From Paenibacillus tundrae (GTDB taxonomy: Bacteria; Bacillota; Bacilli; Paenibacillales; Paenibacillaceae), in NCBI RefSeq assembly GCF_036884255.1, contig NZ_CP145605.1, positions 4,154,001-4,218,000 on the forward strand: a DNA stretch of 64,000 nt, given 5' to 3'. The notes beneath the pieces were generated by a model that saw only the letters and a program-made list of their open reading frames with translations, had not been told where the DNA came from and did not search any database. The position numbers were made by a program, and so were the translations under genes. This document shows positions 8,200-16,969 of this stretch, one piece after another. How positions within the stretch are numbered: the first letter of the stretch is position 1; each line of letters opens with the position of its first letter.

Positions 8200-9240
8200 T
8201 TAGGAGTGCCATTGTTCCCAAGTTTCAAGTTTCATAACTTCCATCTCCGTTTTGGGATCTCGACCCATTAGAGCCTCAACCGCATCTCGTGGCAGTCTCT
8301 CCTGAAAAAGGACATGATACAATTGATCCGCAATTGGCATCTGCACATTATATTTTTGTGAAATAAAATAAGCAGCCTGTGTAGTACGAATTCCCTCAAC
8401 CACCATGCCCATTGAGTTCAAAACATCGTCTAATTTCTTACCTTGACCCAGCATAGAGCCTGCTCTCCAGTTTCGACTGTGTTGACTGGTAGCTGTAACT
8501 ACCAGATCGCCGATCCCTGCCAAACCAGAGAACGTCAGTGGATTCGCACCCATCTCCACACCAATGCGTGTAATCTCAGCAAGACCACGTGTTAATAACG
8601 CCGCTTTAGCATTATCACCAAACTGAAGTCCATCGGACATTCCCGCACCTAGTGCAATGATATTTTTGAAGGCACCTGCCAATTCAACACCAAGCATATC
8701 TCGGTTCGTATACACCCGGAAATAGGCATTCATAAACAATCCTTGGGCTGACTCAGCAGCAGCCTTGTCCAGCGATGCGACTACTACTGTTGTTGGGCAA
8801 CGCTTTACTACTTCTTCCGCATGACTCGGTCCTGAGAGGACAACGACTTGTCCTTCTTCACATTCAAGCTCTTCGGCGATAACGGTTGACATCCGTTTCA
8901 GACTCTCCGTTTCAAACCCTTTGGTTGCGTGAATAACGAGCATTTCCGGCTTGTAGTGAGCCTTAAGTTGTTGTGCCACAGCTCTCATTGCTGAAGAAGG
9001 TGCAACAATGACGATTGCTGATGCGCCTTCAACCGCAGCACCCATGTCCGTCGTTGCCCGAATCAGCGGGGACAGTTCAGCACCAGGGAGAAAGCGAGCA
9101 TTCGTATGCTGTTCATTTATCTCAGCAGCCTGTTCTTCCCCACGTGTCCACATCATTACATTCAACTGATTCGCAGCGAGCACACTGGCAAGAGCGGTTC
9201 CCCAACTGCCCGCAACCAGTACAGCAACTTTTTTAGACAA
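8200..9240 (-). CDS. gpsA: Glycerol-3-phosphate dehydrogenase [NAD(P)+]
   Basis: A 346-residue cytosolic enzyme that reduces dihydroxyacetone phosphate to sn-glycerol 3-phosphate for phospholipid synthesis. The start is a TTG at 9240, because GGAGGGGG lies 8 nt upstream and the product then begins SKKVAVLVAGSWGTALA as in the family. This start overlaps the end of plsY by 8 nt. Catalytic and conserved segments VVLSGPSHAEEV, GAFKNIIALGAGM and LTFSGLAGIGDL are all present. Oddly the first Gly of the nucleotide-binding motif GxGxWG is Val (VAGSWG instead of GAGSWG). It works with the preceding PlsY, which uses the product. Confidence 0.95.
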   Translation of the reverse strand: MSKKVAVLVAGSWGTALASVLAANQLNVMMWTRGEEQAAEINEQHTNARFLPGAELSPLIRATTDMGAAVEGASAIVIVAPSSAMRAVAQQLKAHYKPEMLVIHATKGFETESLKRMSTVIAEELECEEGQVVVLSGPSHAEEVVKRCPTTVVVASLDKAAAESAQGLFMNAYFRVYTNRDMLGVELAGAFKNIIALGAGMSDGLQFGDNAKAALLTRGLAEITRIGVEMGANPLTFSGLAGIGDLVVTATSQHSRNWRAGSMLGQGKKLDDVLNSMGMVVEGIRTTQAAYFISQKYNVQMPIADQLYHVLFQERLPRDAVEALMGRDPKTEMEVMKLETWEQWHS

Positions 9241-9856
9241 CGCGTTTTCCCCCTCCAGGGTTTTTCGATCCCAATTTATTTTCCTGTCCTTTGGCGAGCT
9301 TCGCAATATTGGTACGATGTCTCCAGAATGCAAACAGACAAATAATCAGACTTCCCCAGAAGATAGTCATTGAATATCCGGGTAAAACAAGAATAAAGAT
9401 AGGTGTCAATGCAACAAAGATCAGTGACCCCAATGAAACATACCGTGTCAATACGATGGACAGGATTGCGACAACTCCGGCGCACAATGCAGGAACAAGA
9501 GAGAGTGTCGCAAGTACACCAATTGCCGTTGCAATTCCTTTTCCCCCGCGGAAACGGAAGTATAGTGGCCAGTTATGCCCTGCAATAGCTGCTATACCAC
9601 AGATCGCTGGAATCCATTCCGAACCGCCGCTAAGCCAAACTCCAATCCATACCGCAGCGATTCCTTTGAGCACGTCAAGGAGCAGAACCAGAATAGCTGG
9701 CCCTTTCCCCAGAATACGCAACGTATTCGTAGCTCCTGCGTTACCGCTGCCATGTTGACGGATATCGATCCCCCGAATCGCCTTGGCAAGGAGGACACTA
9801 AAGCTGATTGAACCGAGTAGATAACTCAGTACAATCGCTGCGATTTGTAAAATCAC
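9233..9856 (-). CDS. plsY: Acyl-phosphate:glycerol-3-phosphate acyltransferase
   Basis: A 207-residue polytopic membrane enzyme that transfers an acyl group from acyl-phosphate to glycerol 3-phosphate, the first step of phosphatidate synthesis. Motifs are the N-terminal YLLGSISFSV, the glycine-rich HGSGNAGATNTLR and the third motif RGGKGIATAIG. It starts with a GTG, with GGGGAG 6 nt upstream. Its last 8 nt overlap gpsA, so the two phospholipid genes are coupled and their activities consecutive. Confidence 0.97.
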   Translation of the reverse strand: MILQIAAIVLSYLLGSISFSVLLAKAIRGIDIRQHGSGNAGATNTLRILGKGPAILVLLLDVLKGIAAVWIGVWLSGGSEWIPAICGIAAIAGHNWPLYFRFRGGKGIATAIGVLATLSLVPALCAGVVAILSIVLTRYVSLGSLIFVALTPIFILVLPGYSMTIFWGSLIICLFAFWRHRTNIAKLAKGQENKLGSKNPGGGKRVV

Positions 9857-9867
9857 AAACTTCTCCC

Positions 9868-11190
9868 CTAACTTTCGTCGGACTTCTTCCGAGTAAATAT
9901 ACGAATTGGCGTACCTTCAAAGTCGAACGCACCACGGATTTTATTCTCCAGGTACCGCTCATATGAGAAGTGCATCAACTCTGGGTCGTTTACGAAAATA
10001 ACCATTGTTGGTGGTTTAACCGCTACCTGTGTTACATAGTTAATTCTCATTCTGCGACCTTTATCCGTTGGTGGTGGATTGATCGCAACAGCGTCAGATA
10101 CGACATCATTAAGCAGATGTGTCTGAATGCGTAGTGCATGCTGCTGAGCCACATGTTGAACAACCGGTAGCAATTTTTGTAAGCGTTGTTTTGTTTTGGC
10201 TGACAAAAAGACCACGGGAGCATATGTCATAAACAAGAAGTGATCCCGAATTTTTTTCTCAAATTCATTCATGGTCTTATCTGTTTTGTCCACAACATCC
10301 CATTTGTTTACTACAAACAGTGAAGCTTTGCCCGCTTCAAATGCATAACCGGCAATATGCTTGTCTTGTTCAATAATGCCTTCTTCACCATTAATGACAA
10401 TCAAAACAACATCGGCACGTTCAATAGCACGCATCGCACGCATAACGCTATACTTCTCGGTCGTTTCGTACACTTTACCACGTTTGCGCATACCTGCTGT
10501 ATCGATTAATACGTAACGCTGACCATCCTTTTCAAACGGGGTATCAATGGCATCACGCGTAGTTCCCGCAACATCACTAACAATAACCCGCTCTTCGCCC
10601 AGGATCGCATTCACAAGTGAGGATTTACCTACATTCGGACGGCCGATCAGTGCTACACGAATAACATCATCATCATACGTCTCTTCTTCAAGTTCTGGTA
10701 ACTTCTCCACGATTGCATCGAGAAGATCACCTACGCCTGTACCATGGCTACCTGAGACCCCAATCGGATCACCGAACCCGAAACCATAGAACTCATAAAT
10801 CAGTTCGCTGCGCCCGATATTATCCACTTTGTTAACGGCTACAACGATAGGCTTACCTGAGCGGTACAGCATCTCTGCAACTTCTTCATCTGATTGCGTA
10901 ATTCCCGCTTTGGCGTCACACATAAATACAATAACATCCGCTTCTTCAATCGCAAGTTCTGCCTGCATGCGGATGGATTTCATAATGACGTCCTCGCCGT
11001 CAATCTCGATACCACCTGTATCGATAATACTGAATGCTTTGCCGTTCCATTCACCGATTCCATAAATCCGATCTCGGGTAATGCCCGGCTTGTCTTCCAC
11101 AATGGCCAGCCTGTCGCCGATAATCCGATTAAATATAGTGGATTTACCCACGTTCGGTCGTCCGACAATTGCCACAACGGGTCTTGCCAT
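9868..11190 (-). CDS. der: Ribosome-assembly GTPase Der (EngA)
   Basis: A 440-residue double-domain GTPase for 50S subunit assembly. Two tandem G domains are visible: GRPNVGKST at about residues 9-17 and GRPNVGKSS at about 183-191, each followed by DTAG/DTGG, NKxD and SAK-like elements. The KH-like C-terminus ends with [16 protein letters not shown]. The ATG at 11190 is chosen because GGAGG lies 10 nt upstream and the product then begins [10 protein letters not shown]; extensions to 11289 lack support. It lies directly upstream of plsY, 11 nt apart. Confidence 0.97.
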   Translation of the reverse strand: MARPVVAIVGRPNVGKSTIFNRIIGDRLAIVEDKPGITRDRIYGIGEWNGKAFSIIDTGGIEIDGEDVIMKSIRMQAELAIEEADVIVFMCDAKAGITQSDEEVAEMLYRSGKPIVVAVNKVDNIGRSELIYEFYGFGFGDPIGVSGSHGTGVGDLLDAIVEKLPELEEETYDDDVIRVALIGRPNVGKSSLVNAILGEERVIVSDVAGTTRDAIDTPFEKDGQRYVLIDTAGMRKRGKVYETTEKYSVMRAMRAIERADVVLIVINGEEGIIEQDKHIAGYAFEAGKASLFVVNKWDVVDKTDKTMNEFEKKIRDHFLFMTYAPVVFLSAKTKQRLQKLLPVVQHVAQQHALRIQTHLLNDVVSDAVAINPPPTDKGRRMRINYVTQVAVKPPTMVIFVNDPELMHFSYERYLENKIRGAFDFEGTPIRIFTRKKSDES

Positions 11191-11280
11191 ACATTCCACT
11201 CCTCCTGTCCATACTTTACGATACTCATCATAGCAAAAAACACCTGTCTTGGCTAACCTTTCGTACCGTAATCCTCGTAA

Positions 11281-11320
11281 TAACAACAATCGGCGAACCC
11301 GCCTGGGGCTCGCCGATCTT
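11281..11320 (-). terminator. Terminator after the S1-domain gene
   Basis: ATCGGCGA (11289-11296) pairs with TCGCCGAT (11310-11317) around a G/C-rich loop. On the minus strand it is followed by TGTTGTTATT, a weak T-run. It separates the S1-like gene from der. Confidence 0.6.
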
Positions 11321-11376
11321 GCTTTTATTGTTCAGCAAAATATGCAGTATATAACTAAGAACCATGCACAGATAAC

Positions 11377-12591
11377 TTATTTGAATTTGCTGAGTTTGTC
11401 GCCAAACAGTTCACCAAGCGTAGTGCTCATACCTTGATTGCTCAGGGAAACGTTAGGGTTGTTGATTTCTTCACGTGGAGCATTGTTTCTAGCAGGTCTT
11501 TCTGCTTTAGGTGCTTGAGCTGGAGCTTCTTCTGTTTCTTTGATGCTCAAGCTTACACGTTGTTCAGCAGGGTTCATGTCCAAGATTTTCACTTGAACTT
11601 CTTGACCTTCTTTCAACACTTCATGTGGAGTGCCGATGTGTTTGTGGGAGATTTGTGAGATGTGCACAAGTCCCTCAACGCCAGGAGCGATTTCAACGAA
11701 TGCACCGAAGTCAACCAAACGTTTTACAACACCTGTTACGATATCGCTAGCATTAAATTTGTCGCCAGCTGTTTCCCAAGGACCTGGTTGAACAGCTTTC
11801 ATGCTCAGGCTGATTTTACCTTTTTCAGGATCAACTTTGAGCACTTTCACGTTAACTTTGTCACCTTCGGACAGAATGTCAGATGGTTTTTCAACGTGAG
11901 TCCAAGCAAGCTCGGATACGTGAACCAAGCCATCAACTCCGCCTACATCAACAAATGCACCGAATTGTGTCAAGCGTTGAACTGTACCTTCGATAACTTG
12001 ACCTTCTTGCAAACCAGCCATAACTTCAGCTTTGTTTGCTTCGAATTCTTGCTCCAATACGTCTTTTTGGGAAAGGATCACTTTATTGTTTTCACGGTCG
12101 ATCTCTTTCACTTTAACACGCAATGTGCGGCCTTTGTAGTCGCTGAAGTCTTCAACGAAGTGGCGCTCAACCATGGATGCTGGAATGAATCCACGCACGC
12201 CCACGTCTGCAACCAAACCGCCTTTAACTACATCAGCTACAACAACTTCGAATACGTCTTGGTCTTCAAAATGCTTTTGCAATTGATCCCAAGCGTTTTC
12301 GCTGTCGATTGCACGCTTAGACAGAACGAGTTTTTCTTTCTCGTCGTCAATCGTGAGGACTTTTGCCTCAACTTCTTGCCCAACTTCAACTGCATCAGAC
12401 GCGCTGTCTACATGCAAAGAGGACAATTCACGAATTGGAATAACACCGTCATATTTATATCCAATGCTTACATAAGCTTGGTTATCTTCCAATTTGACGA
12501 TGGTTCCTTTTACGGTATCTCCCTTTTTCAAGGAAACGAATTGATCCAACTCATCTTGGGTTGCTTCTTGATTTTTAATTTCTTCCGACAT
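11377..12591 (-). CDS. S1 RNA-binding domain protein (RpsA-like, YpfD)
   Basis: A 404-residue protein with four tandem S1 (OB-fold) repeats, one about every 85 residues: LKKGDTVKGTIV, QDVFEVVVADVVKGG, GQVIEGTVQRLTQFGAFVD and SDIVTGVVKRLVDFGAFVE. It is the Firmicutes relative of ribosomal protein S1 (YpfD in Bacillus). It probably binds mRNA or the 30S subunit, though in this phylum it is not essential like the E. coli S1. The ATG at 12591 has GAGGAGG upstream and gives MSEEIKNQ. The C-terminus is a variable tail rich in Ala, Pro and Asn. Confidence 0.93.
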   Translation of the reverse strand: MSEEIKNQEATQDELDQFVSLKKGDTVKGTIVKLEDNQAYVSIGYKYDGVIPIRELSSLHVDSASDAVEVGQEVEAKVLTIDDEKEKLVLSKRAIDSENAWDQLQKHFEDQDVFEVVVADVVKGGLVADVGVRGFIPASMVERHFVEDFSDYKGRTLRVKVKEIDRENNKVILSQKDVLEQEFEANKAEVMAGLQEGQVIEGTVQRLTQFGAFVDVGGVDGLVHVSELAWTHVEKPSDILSEGDKVNVKVLKVDPEKGKISLSMKAVQPGPWETAGDKFNASDIVTGVVKRLVDFGAFVEIAPGVEGLVHISQISHKHIGTPHEVLKEGQEVQVKILDMNPAEQRVSLSIKETEEAPAQAPKAERPARNNAPREEINNPNVSLSNQGMSTTLGELFGDKLSKFK

Positions 12592-12733
12592 GTCAAATAC
12601 CCTCCTCAATTCAAAAACCCCATTATATTCAAACCTGCCTATAGCAGAGTTCAAAACACTTTCAGTACCAGATGCTTCTATAGCTTCCCACAGGTAAAAT
12701 GGAAACATACACCCAGCAATTCAGGTCATAACC

Positions 12734-13321
12734 TTATTTACTCGGTACGCCTGTTTTAACCATTTCATTGATTTTGGACATAATCTTCTCAGTTGCTCTC
12801 TCGAGCGCATCACCCGAAGGGTCTTCCTTGAACTCGTCCAAATTCACTGGTGCACCATACACCACTTTCATCTTACGAAAAAGCTTGTAGTTGCCGATAA
12901 TAGCAGTAGGGATTACAGTAGCACCACTTCGAAGAGCAAAGCTCGCTGCACCTTTTTTACCAATTCCACCATCATTGTGGCGACTTCCCGAAGGGAAAAT
13001 CCCTAACACTTCACCACCACGCAAAATATTGAGTGAGGTTTTGATGGATTCCTTGCTTACGCCTCCCCGCTTAACGGGAAAGGCTCCTACAGCCTTGATA
13101 ATACGGCCGAATACGGGAATATCAAACAATTCGCTTTTGGCCATGAAACGAACCTGACGACGAATCTTGATTCCCACCGTTGGTGGATCAAAGTTACTGA
13201 TATGATTGGAACATAAAAGTACGCCGCCTTCTTGCGGGATATTCTCCCGACCAACTGCTTCAAGACGGAAAAGAATGGTGTAGATGATCCGCAGTAAAGT
13301 GCTGCAAAATGTGTAAATCAT
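12734..13321 (-). CDS. plsC: 1-acylglycerol-3-phosphate O-acyltransferase
   Basis: A 195-residue membrane-associated acyltransferase that converts lysophosphatidate to phosphatidate. The catalytic HX4D is NHISNFD at about residues 35-41. The later block FPSGSRHNDGG corresponds to the substrate-binding FPEGTR motif, with the Firmicutes variant FPSG. A hydrophobic N-terminus probably anchors it. The ATG at 13321 overlaps the cmk stop by 4 nt (ATGA), so the two are coupled. This is the third phospholipid gene in the cluster after plsY and gpsA. Confidence 0.93.
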   Translation of the reverse strand: MIYTFCSTLLRIIYTILFRLEAVGRENIPQEGGVLLCSNHISNFDPPTVGIKIRRQVRFMAKSELFDIPVFGRIIKAVGAFPVKRGGVSKESIKTSLNILRGGEVLGIFPSGSRHNDGGIGKKGAASFALRSGATVIPTAIIGNYKLFRKMKVVYGAPVNLDEFKEDPSGDALERATEKIMSKINEMVKTGVPSK

Positions 13322-14022
13322 AGACCGATCTCTCCTCTGACCATTGTGCAATAAGATACGATTTTGTCAACCACTTCATGGATGCTCATCTCAGTTGTGT
13401 CAAGAACAGTGGCGTCCTCTGCACACCGAAGTGGGGAAATCTCCCTCTCTTCATCCAATTTATCACGGGTGGCAATGTCTCGCTCTAGTTGCTCCAACGT
13501 CAGTCCTTCAGAGGGATCCAGTTCTTTGAAGCGGCGAAGTGCACGCTCTTCCACACTGGCAGTCATGAAGATTTTCACTTCCGCATCGGGCAATACTGTC
13601 GTTCCGATATCGCGTCCATCCATAACGACGCCCTTGCGCAAAGCCATTTGCCGCTGAGTATCCACTAATTGTGTACGCAGCCCCTCGATTTGCGCATATC
13701 GTGACACGATTCCCGTTACTTCACGGGAGCGGATTTCCGAGGTTACATCTTCCCCATTACAGAACACTTTCTGTCCGTCGGGATCCGGTTGTAAATCAAT
13801 GACCAGCTTCTGGGCTTCCTGAAGCACCTCTGTTACATTCTCCGGCTTTATTTCATTCCGAATCATGTGAAGAGTTACCGCACGGTACATCGCGCCAGTG
13901 TCAACGTAAATGTACGCGAGCGCCTCTGCAACTAATCGAGCCACCGTGCTTTTCCCGGCACCGGCAGGACCGTCAATTGCGACGTTCATTTTCCCGTTCT
14001 CTGATGTGTTCTGGCTTGCCAA
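13318..14022 (-). CDS. cmk: Cytidylate kinase
   Basis: A 234-residue kinase that phosphorylates CMP and dCMP to the diphosphates. The P-loop is DGPAGAGKST, followed by the VDTGAMYRAVTLH and VVMDGRDIGTTVLPDAEVK blocks that are diagnostic of the family. The start is uncertain. A TTG at 14022 has AGGAGG 9 nt upstream and is preferred; the ATG at 13989 would give a protein nearer to the usual 224 residues but has only a weak ribosome binding site. It overlaps plsC by 4 nt. Confidence 0.95.
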   Translation of the reverse strand: MASQNTSENGKMNVAIDGPAGAGKSTVARLVAEALAYIYVDTGAMYRAVTLHMIRNEIKPENVTEVLQEAQKLVIDLQPDPDGQKVFCNGEDVTSEIRSREVTGIVSRYAQIEGLRTQLVDTQRQMALRKGVVMDGRDIGTTVLPDAEVKIFMTASVEERALRRFKELDPSEGLTLEQLERDIATRDKLDEEREISPLRCAEDATVLDTTEMSIHEVVDKIVSYCTMVRGEIGL

Positions 14023-14125
14023 CGGGGCATTCCTCCTCAAACGTTAAGCCTCAATAAAAAAACAGGCATTGCCTGCATCGTGAAAATTATACCACACTAT
14101 AAAGAGGGATGCAAAAACAGGCAAA

Positions 14126-14350
14126 TCAATAATTTTGTTGCCATGTCGAGATTTGGTTCTCAATCGGCGTTCCTTCCATGTGATCGATTATCGTCATTTT
14201 ATTTCTCAAATACGGAATTTGCAGAAGCAGTTGATATAAGATCAGCAGCAAACAAAGAACCGCAATCAGTTTGAGAAATCGTTTTTCCATACGATGAGAC
14301 CACACATAATAGAGACGTTCGTATCGAAGAGAGTTCCGGTGGTTATCCAT
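14126..14350 (-). CDS. YpfB-like small membrane protein
   Basis: A 74-residue protein in the place that ypfB holds in Bacillus, between cmk and the PilZ gene. It has a cytoplasmic basic N-terminus (RYERLYYVWSHRMEKRF), one hydrophobic helix (LIAVLCLLLILYQLLLQI, about residues 27-44) and a short polar outside tail. The start at 14350 has AGAGGAG 6 nt upstream; an upstream in-frame start lacks one. The function is unknown. Confidence 0.75.
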   Translation of the reverse strand: MDNHRNSLRYERLYYVWSHRMEKRFLKLIAVLCLLLILYQLLLQIPYLRNKMTIIDHMEGTPIENQISTWQQNY

Positions 14351-14418
14351 AACGCACTCCTCTGGTTTTTCCATTACGTTACCCACCGCAATCCCTATTT
14401 ATCCAACATTACAACTAC

Positions 14419-15120
14419 TTATTTGGTGCGATAATCGAGTTGGCGCTCGAAACAAAATTTAATGATCTTCTGCCGCTCAGAATCCGTGATTTGCACAAAT
14501 TTCAGCATACAGAGCTGTCTACCCGTCTCTAATTCCTTGATCCGCACAACCTCTGCCTCAAAAGCAACATGTTCTATTGCAGAGTTACGGTAAGGAACGA
14601 GTAACCAACAATTCAACTTTTGGCCTTCAATCAGCGAGAAGTTAGGTTCCCCGTAGATGGATAACCCACCACCACCAATATCCTCAGTCAGAGCTACTGC
14701 TCTCGTCAGATCTTCAGCTTGAATGGCTAATTCAAGATTTGCGTGAACACGTAAGAAGCTTCGGCGCTGAATTTTGGAAATTTCATCTGGTAACGGTTTG
14801 CGAATACGGACAAGTCGAACGACATCTTCTTCAAAACCAGTAACATACGTATTAAAATAATGCCGGACGCCATCTTCCGTAATATAATAAATCGATAATT
14901 CCTCACCAAAAAAGAGTCTTTTCAGTCTGCTGCTTCCTTGCTGCATTGGAACTTCAATCAGAAAACTGTTATCTTCCACATCAGCAATACGGGATTTGTA
15001 TTCTTTGATCGCTTCTTTTTCATCTGCTGAGGCTATTTGAATGAATAGGATTTCGTTTATTTTGGGATACAAATTGCTCACCGTCACTTTATGTATTGTC
15101 TTCATATGTACAAGGACCAT
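14419..15120 (-). CDS. PilZ-domain c-di-GMP-binding protein (YpfA/MotI/DgrA-like)
   Basis: A 233-residue protein with an N-terminal YcgR-like domain and a C-terminal PilZ domain. The RxxxR-type motif is RRSFLRV at about residues 114-120. The (D/N)xSxxG motif is present as DIGGGGLS, with Gly in place of the usual Ser. In Bacillus the homologue in this location (YpfA/MotI) binds c-di-GMP and stops flagellar rotation, so a motility-brake role is inferred. The start is ambiguous: ATG at 15120 lies inside a perfect TATAAT, so the ATG at 15105 may be used on a nearly leaderless mRNA. If so the protein is 228 residues. Confidence 0.85.
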   Translation of the reverse strand: MVLVHMKTIHKVTVSNLYPKINEILFIQIASADEKEAIKEYKSRIADVEDNSFLIEVPMQQGSSRLKRLFFGEELSIYYITEDGVRHYFNTYVTGFEEDVVRLVRIRKPLPDEISKIQRRSFLRVHANLELAIQAEDLTRAVALTEDIGGGGLSIYGEPNFSLIEGQKLNCWLLVPYRNSAIEHVAFEAEVVRIKELETGRQLCMLKFVQITDSERQKIIKFCFERQLDYRTK

Positions 15121-15146
15121 TATACCATGACCTTTCTCATAGTGAA
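15119..15146 (-). promoter_or_regulatory. SigA-type promoter of the PilZ gene, overlapping its start region
   Basis: A -35 TTCACT (15146-15141), a 16-nt spacer and a perfect -10 TATAAT (15124-15119) sit just after the ypeB terminator. Transcription would start about 5-8 nt before the ATG at 15105. Confidence 0.55.
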
Positions 15147-15156
15147 TAACAAAATA

Positions 15157-15187
15157 AAAGAACAGACCGTCTTGCGATCTGTTCTTT
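15157..15187 (-). terminator. Terminator after ypeB
   Basis: AAAGAACAGA pairs with TCTGTTCTTT around an 11-nt loop. On the minus strand a TTTTATTTT run follows. It separates ypeB from the independently promoted PilZ gene. Confidence 0.8.
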
Positions 15188-15225
15188 CGGTTACGTAAAT
15201 TAGGTAAGGTTCTTAAGTGAATATC

Positions 15226-16572
15226 CTACGAAGTCGCATTCACTGGTTTTATTTCCTCAACAGCTTCTTCCATGCCTGTGTCCGCATTAATGTAGATTCG
15301 ATATCGGGTTCCATTGATCCGTCCACCGAATTCGTAACACAACACTTCCTTACTGAATTCATTCTCAATAAGTGATTTACGGACATAATTCTCTTCAAAA
15401 TCAGGATTCAATTTCTTCCGGGCTTGCTCAGCTGTAAGACGCGCTTTTGGAATGTTGCGTTTATCTTTATGTTCGTTGACAAAGTCACTTGCTTGAAAAC
15501 CTGTTACTTCACCTGTATCCAAGCCAGCACGAACAGAAATTTTCTCAGGATAAATCAAGGTATCGCCTTGCTTGCGCACATAGGTCAGGTTCGCCAAGTT
15601 CCCATACTCATCGTAATTGACAGCTTTCATATTTTTATAACCTTTGTCGGACAAGAATTGATCCGCTTTAGCCATAACCTCATTACGTGAAACTTTCTTT
15701 GTTCCAATCTGACGAGTGTCGCTATACGAGATCAGCATTCCACCATTACGTGTGAAATCCATCATGAGTTTACTGTCATTCGCCTGTCCGACAGACGCAG
15801 TAAATGATTCCCATTCAGTACCCTTACCGTTCTCTTGTACTTGGATATTACCAACCGATTGATTGGAGAACTTAGCAGCTTTATGCTGAATCTGTTCTTT
15901 GGTCATCGGAATACCGTCTAGCTTCTTCACTGTTCGCTTGGTGTACATACTAGAAACCGACGGCCCCCAGTCCAATTCAGGGTACTGTTGTACCTTTTCG
16001 TTGACAGACCGGAATCCATCTACAATCGTATTGTCATTGACTTTACCTTGGGCTGCCATAGCCGTTTCTGCATCCATCCACCGCAGACGATCCGATAGAA
16101 CTTTTTGCTGCACTTCTTTTAAGTTCTTCGTAATTTCAGATGAATTTTGGTACAGCTGCTTCAGGTTGCCCAGTTCTTTTTCACTCAGAGGTTCATTCGT
16201 TAGATCTCGCATCGATGCCTTATAGGCAAAGTTAGAGATTCGCGACAGAAAATCATCAGTTTCATGGAAAGGTAGCATGGTCAGAGGCAACTGACTAATC
16301 TCATTTTGAGCCTCACTGGTAAGTCGCCACACGTTCATCAGACCTTTACGATGCATGCCGAGTGAGCTTGTGTGAACAGCAAGGGTGTTACCAATCTCGG
16401 AATGCAACTTATCCATATGAAAAGATAGATCGTGAAAAGCTCGTTGATATTGATTCTCCGCTTTAATTAGAATCGCGTTTTTCTCCTGGTTCTCTTGGTA
16501 ACCCCAAACGAGAGCACCGATCAACAGGACTGCGACGATCGGAAACATGACTGAACTTAAACGTTTATACAT
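15226..16572 (-). CDS. ypeB: Spore germination protein YpeB
   Basis: A 448-residue membrane-anchored protein needed to stabilise the cortex-lytic enzyme SleB in the spore. It has an N-terminal anchor (SSVMFPIVAVLLIGALVWG, about residues 5-23), a helical domain of about 200 residues, and C-terminal PepSY-like repeats (VSRNEVMAKADQFLSDKG and LTAEQARKKLNPDF). The ATG at 16572 has AAAGGAG upstream. In B. subtilis sleB directly precedes ypeB; here no sleB is found within the window, which is unusual. Confidence 0.95.
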   Translation of the reverse strand: MYKRLSSVMFPIVAVLLIGALVWGYQENQEKNAILIKAENQYQRAFHDLSFHMDKLHSEIGNTLAVHTSSLGMHRKGLMNVWRLTSEAQNEISQLPLTMLPFHETDDFLSRISNFAYKASMRDLTNEPLSEKELGNLKQLYQNSSEITKNLKEVQQKVLSDRLRWMDAETAMAAQGKVNDNTIVDGFRSVNEKVQQYPELDWGPSVSSMYTKRTVKKLDGIPMTKEQIQHKAAKFSNQSVGNIQVQENGKGTEWESFTASVGQANDSKLMMDFTRNGGMLISYSDTRQIGTKKVSRNEVMAKADQFLSDKGYKNMKAVNYDEYGNLANLTYVRKQGDTLIYPEKISVRAGLDTGEVTGFQASDFVNEHKDKRNIPKARLTAEQARKKLNPDFEENYVRKSLIENEFSKEVLCYEFGGRINGTRYRIYINADTGMEEAVEEIKPVNATS

Positions 16573-16678
16573 CGGAAGTCTCCTTTCTTCTGAACCGCTA
16601 TCTATATTGTGGATCGAAGAAAGACCTCTTATGCATCGAATTTCCAGTTCAGTCACTTGCCCTAGTAAACACACTCAC

Positions 16679-16849
16679 CTAATTTAATTGAACCCATGAG
16701 GCTCTTCCTTCTTCTTCAATCTCAAATTGATCCCGATTATCGCAGAGACATTGCTTAAATCCCGTTTCAATCCGCCCTCTTTCTTTCTTTCCTCTCAGCG
16801 TAAAACGCTCCCCACACTGCTTGCATCTAATTTTAATTTTAATCCGCAT
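16679..16849 (-). CDS. Small zinc-ribbon-like protein
   Basis: A 56-residue basic protein starting MRIKIKIRCKQCGERFTLRG. Two pairs of cysteines (CKQC and CLC, about 22 residues apart) suggest a zinc ribbon or knuckle, perhaps for RNA or protein contact. A longer in-frame extension to 16918 lacks a ribosome binding site; the shorter start has GGGG at a rather long distance. It lies between prsW and ypeB, where sleB would stand in Bacillus. The function is unknown, and a spurious frame is not excluded. Confidence 0.6.
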   Translation of the reverse strand: MRIKIKIRCKQCGERFTLRGKKERGRIETGFKQCLCDNRDQFEIEEEGRASWVQLN

Positions 16850-16911
16850 AATAAGCTTAATCCCCGTTTCTGTTAGATTTCCCCGGAGATCTTCTATTTT
16901 CATACAAAAAA

Positions 16912-16968
16912 AACACACCGGGGCATTGTGCGCAGCATGCGCTTCATGTCCACCAGTGTGTCCGTATT
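16912..16968 (-). terminator. Terminator after prsW
   Basis: ACACAC with an adjoining GG pairs with CC and GTGTGT across a nested inner hairpin (GCGCA-GCA-TGCGC). On the minus strand it is followed by TTTTTTTT. Confidence 0.65.
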
Positions 16969-16969
16969 T

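Noticed and set aside
11662-12759. Plus-strand 365-codon frame opposite the S1-domain gene
   Set aside because: Antisense shadow; cysteine- and phenylalanine-rich composition and no ribosome binding site.
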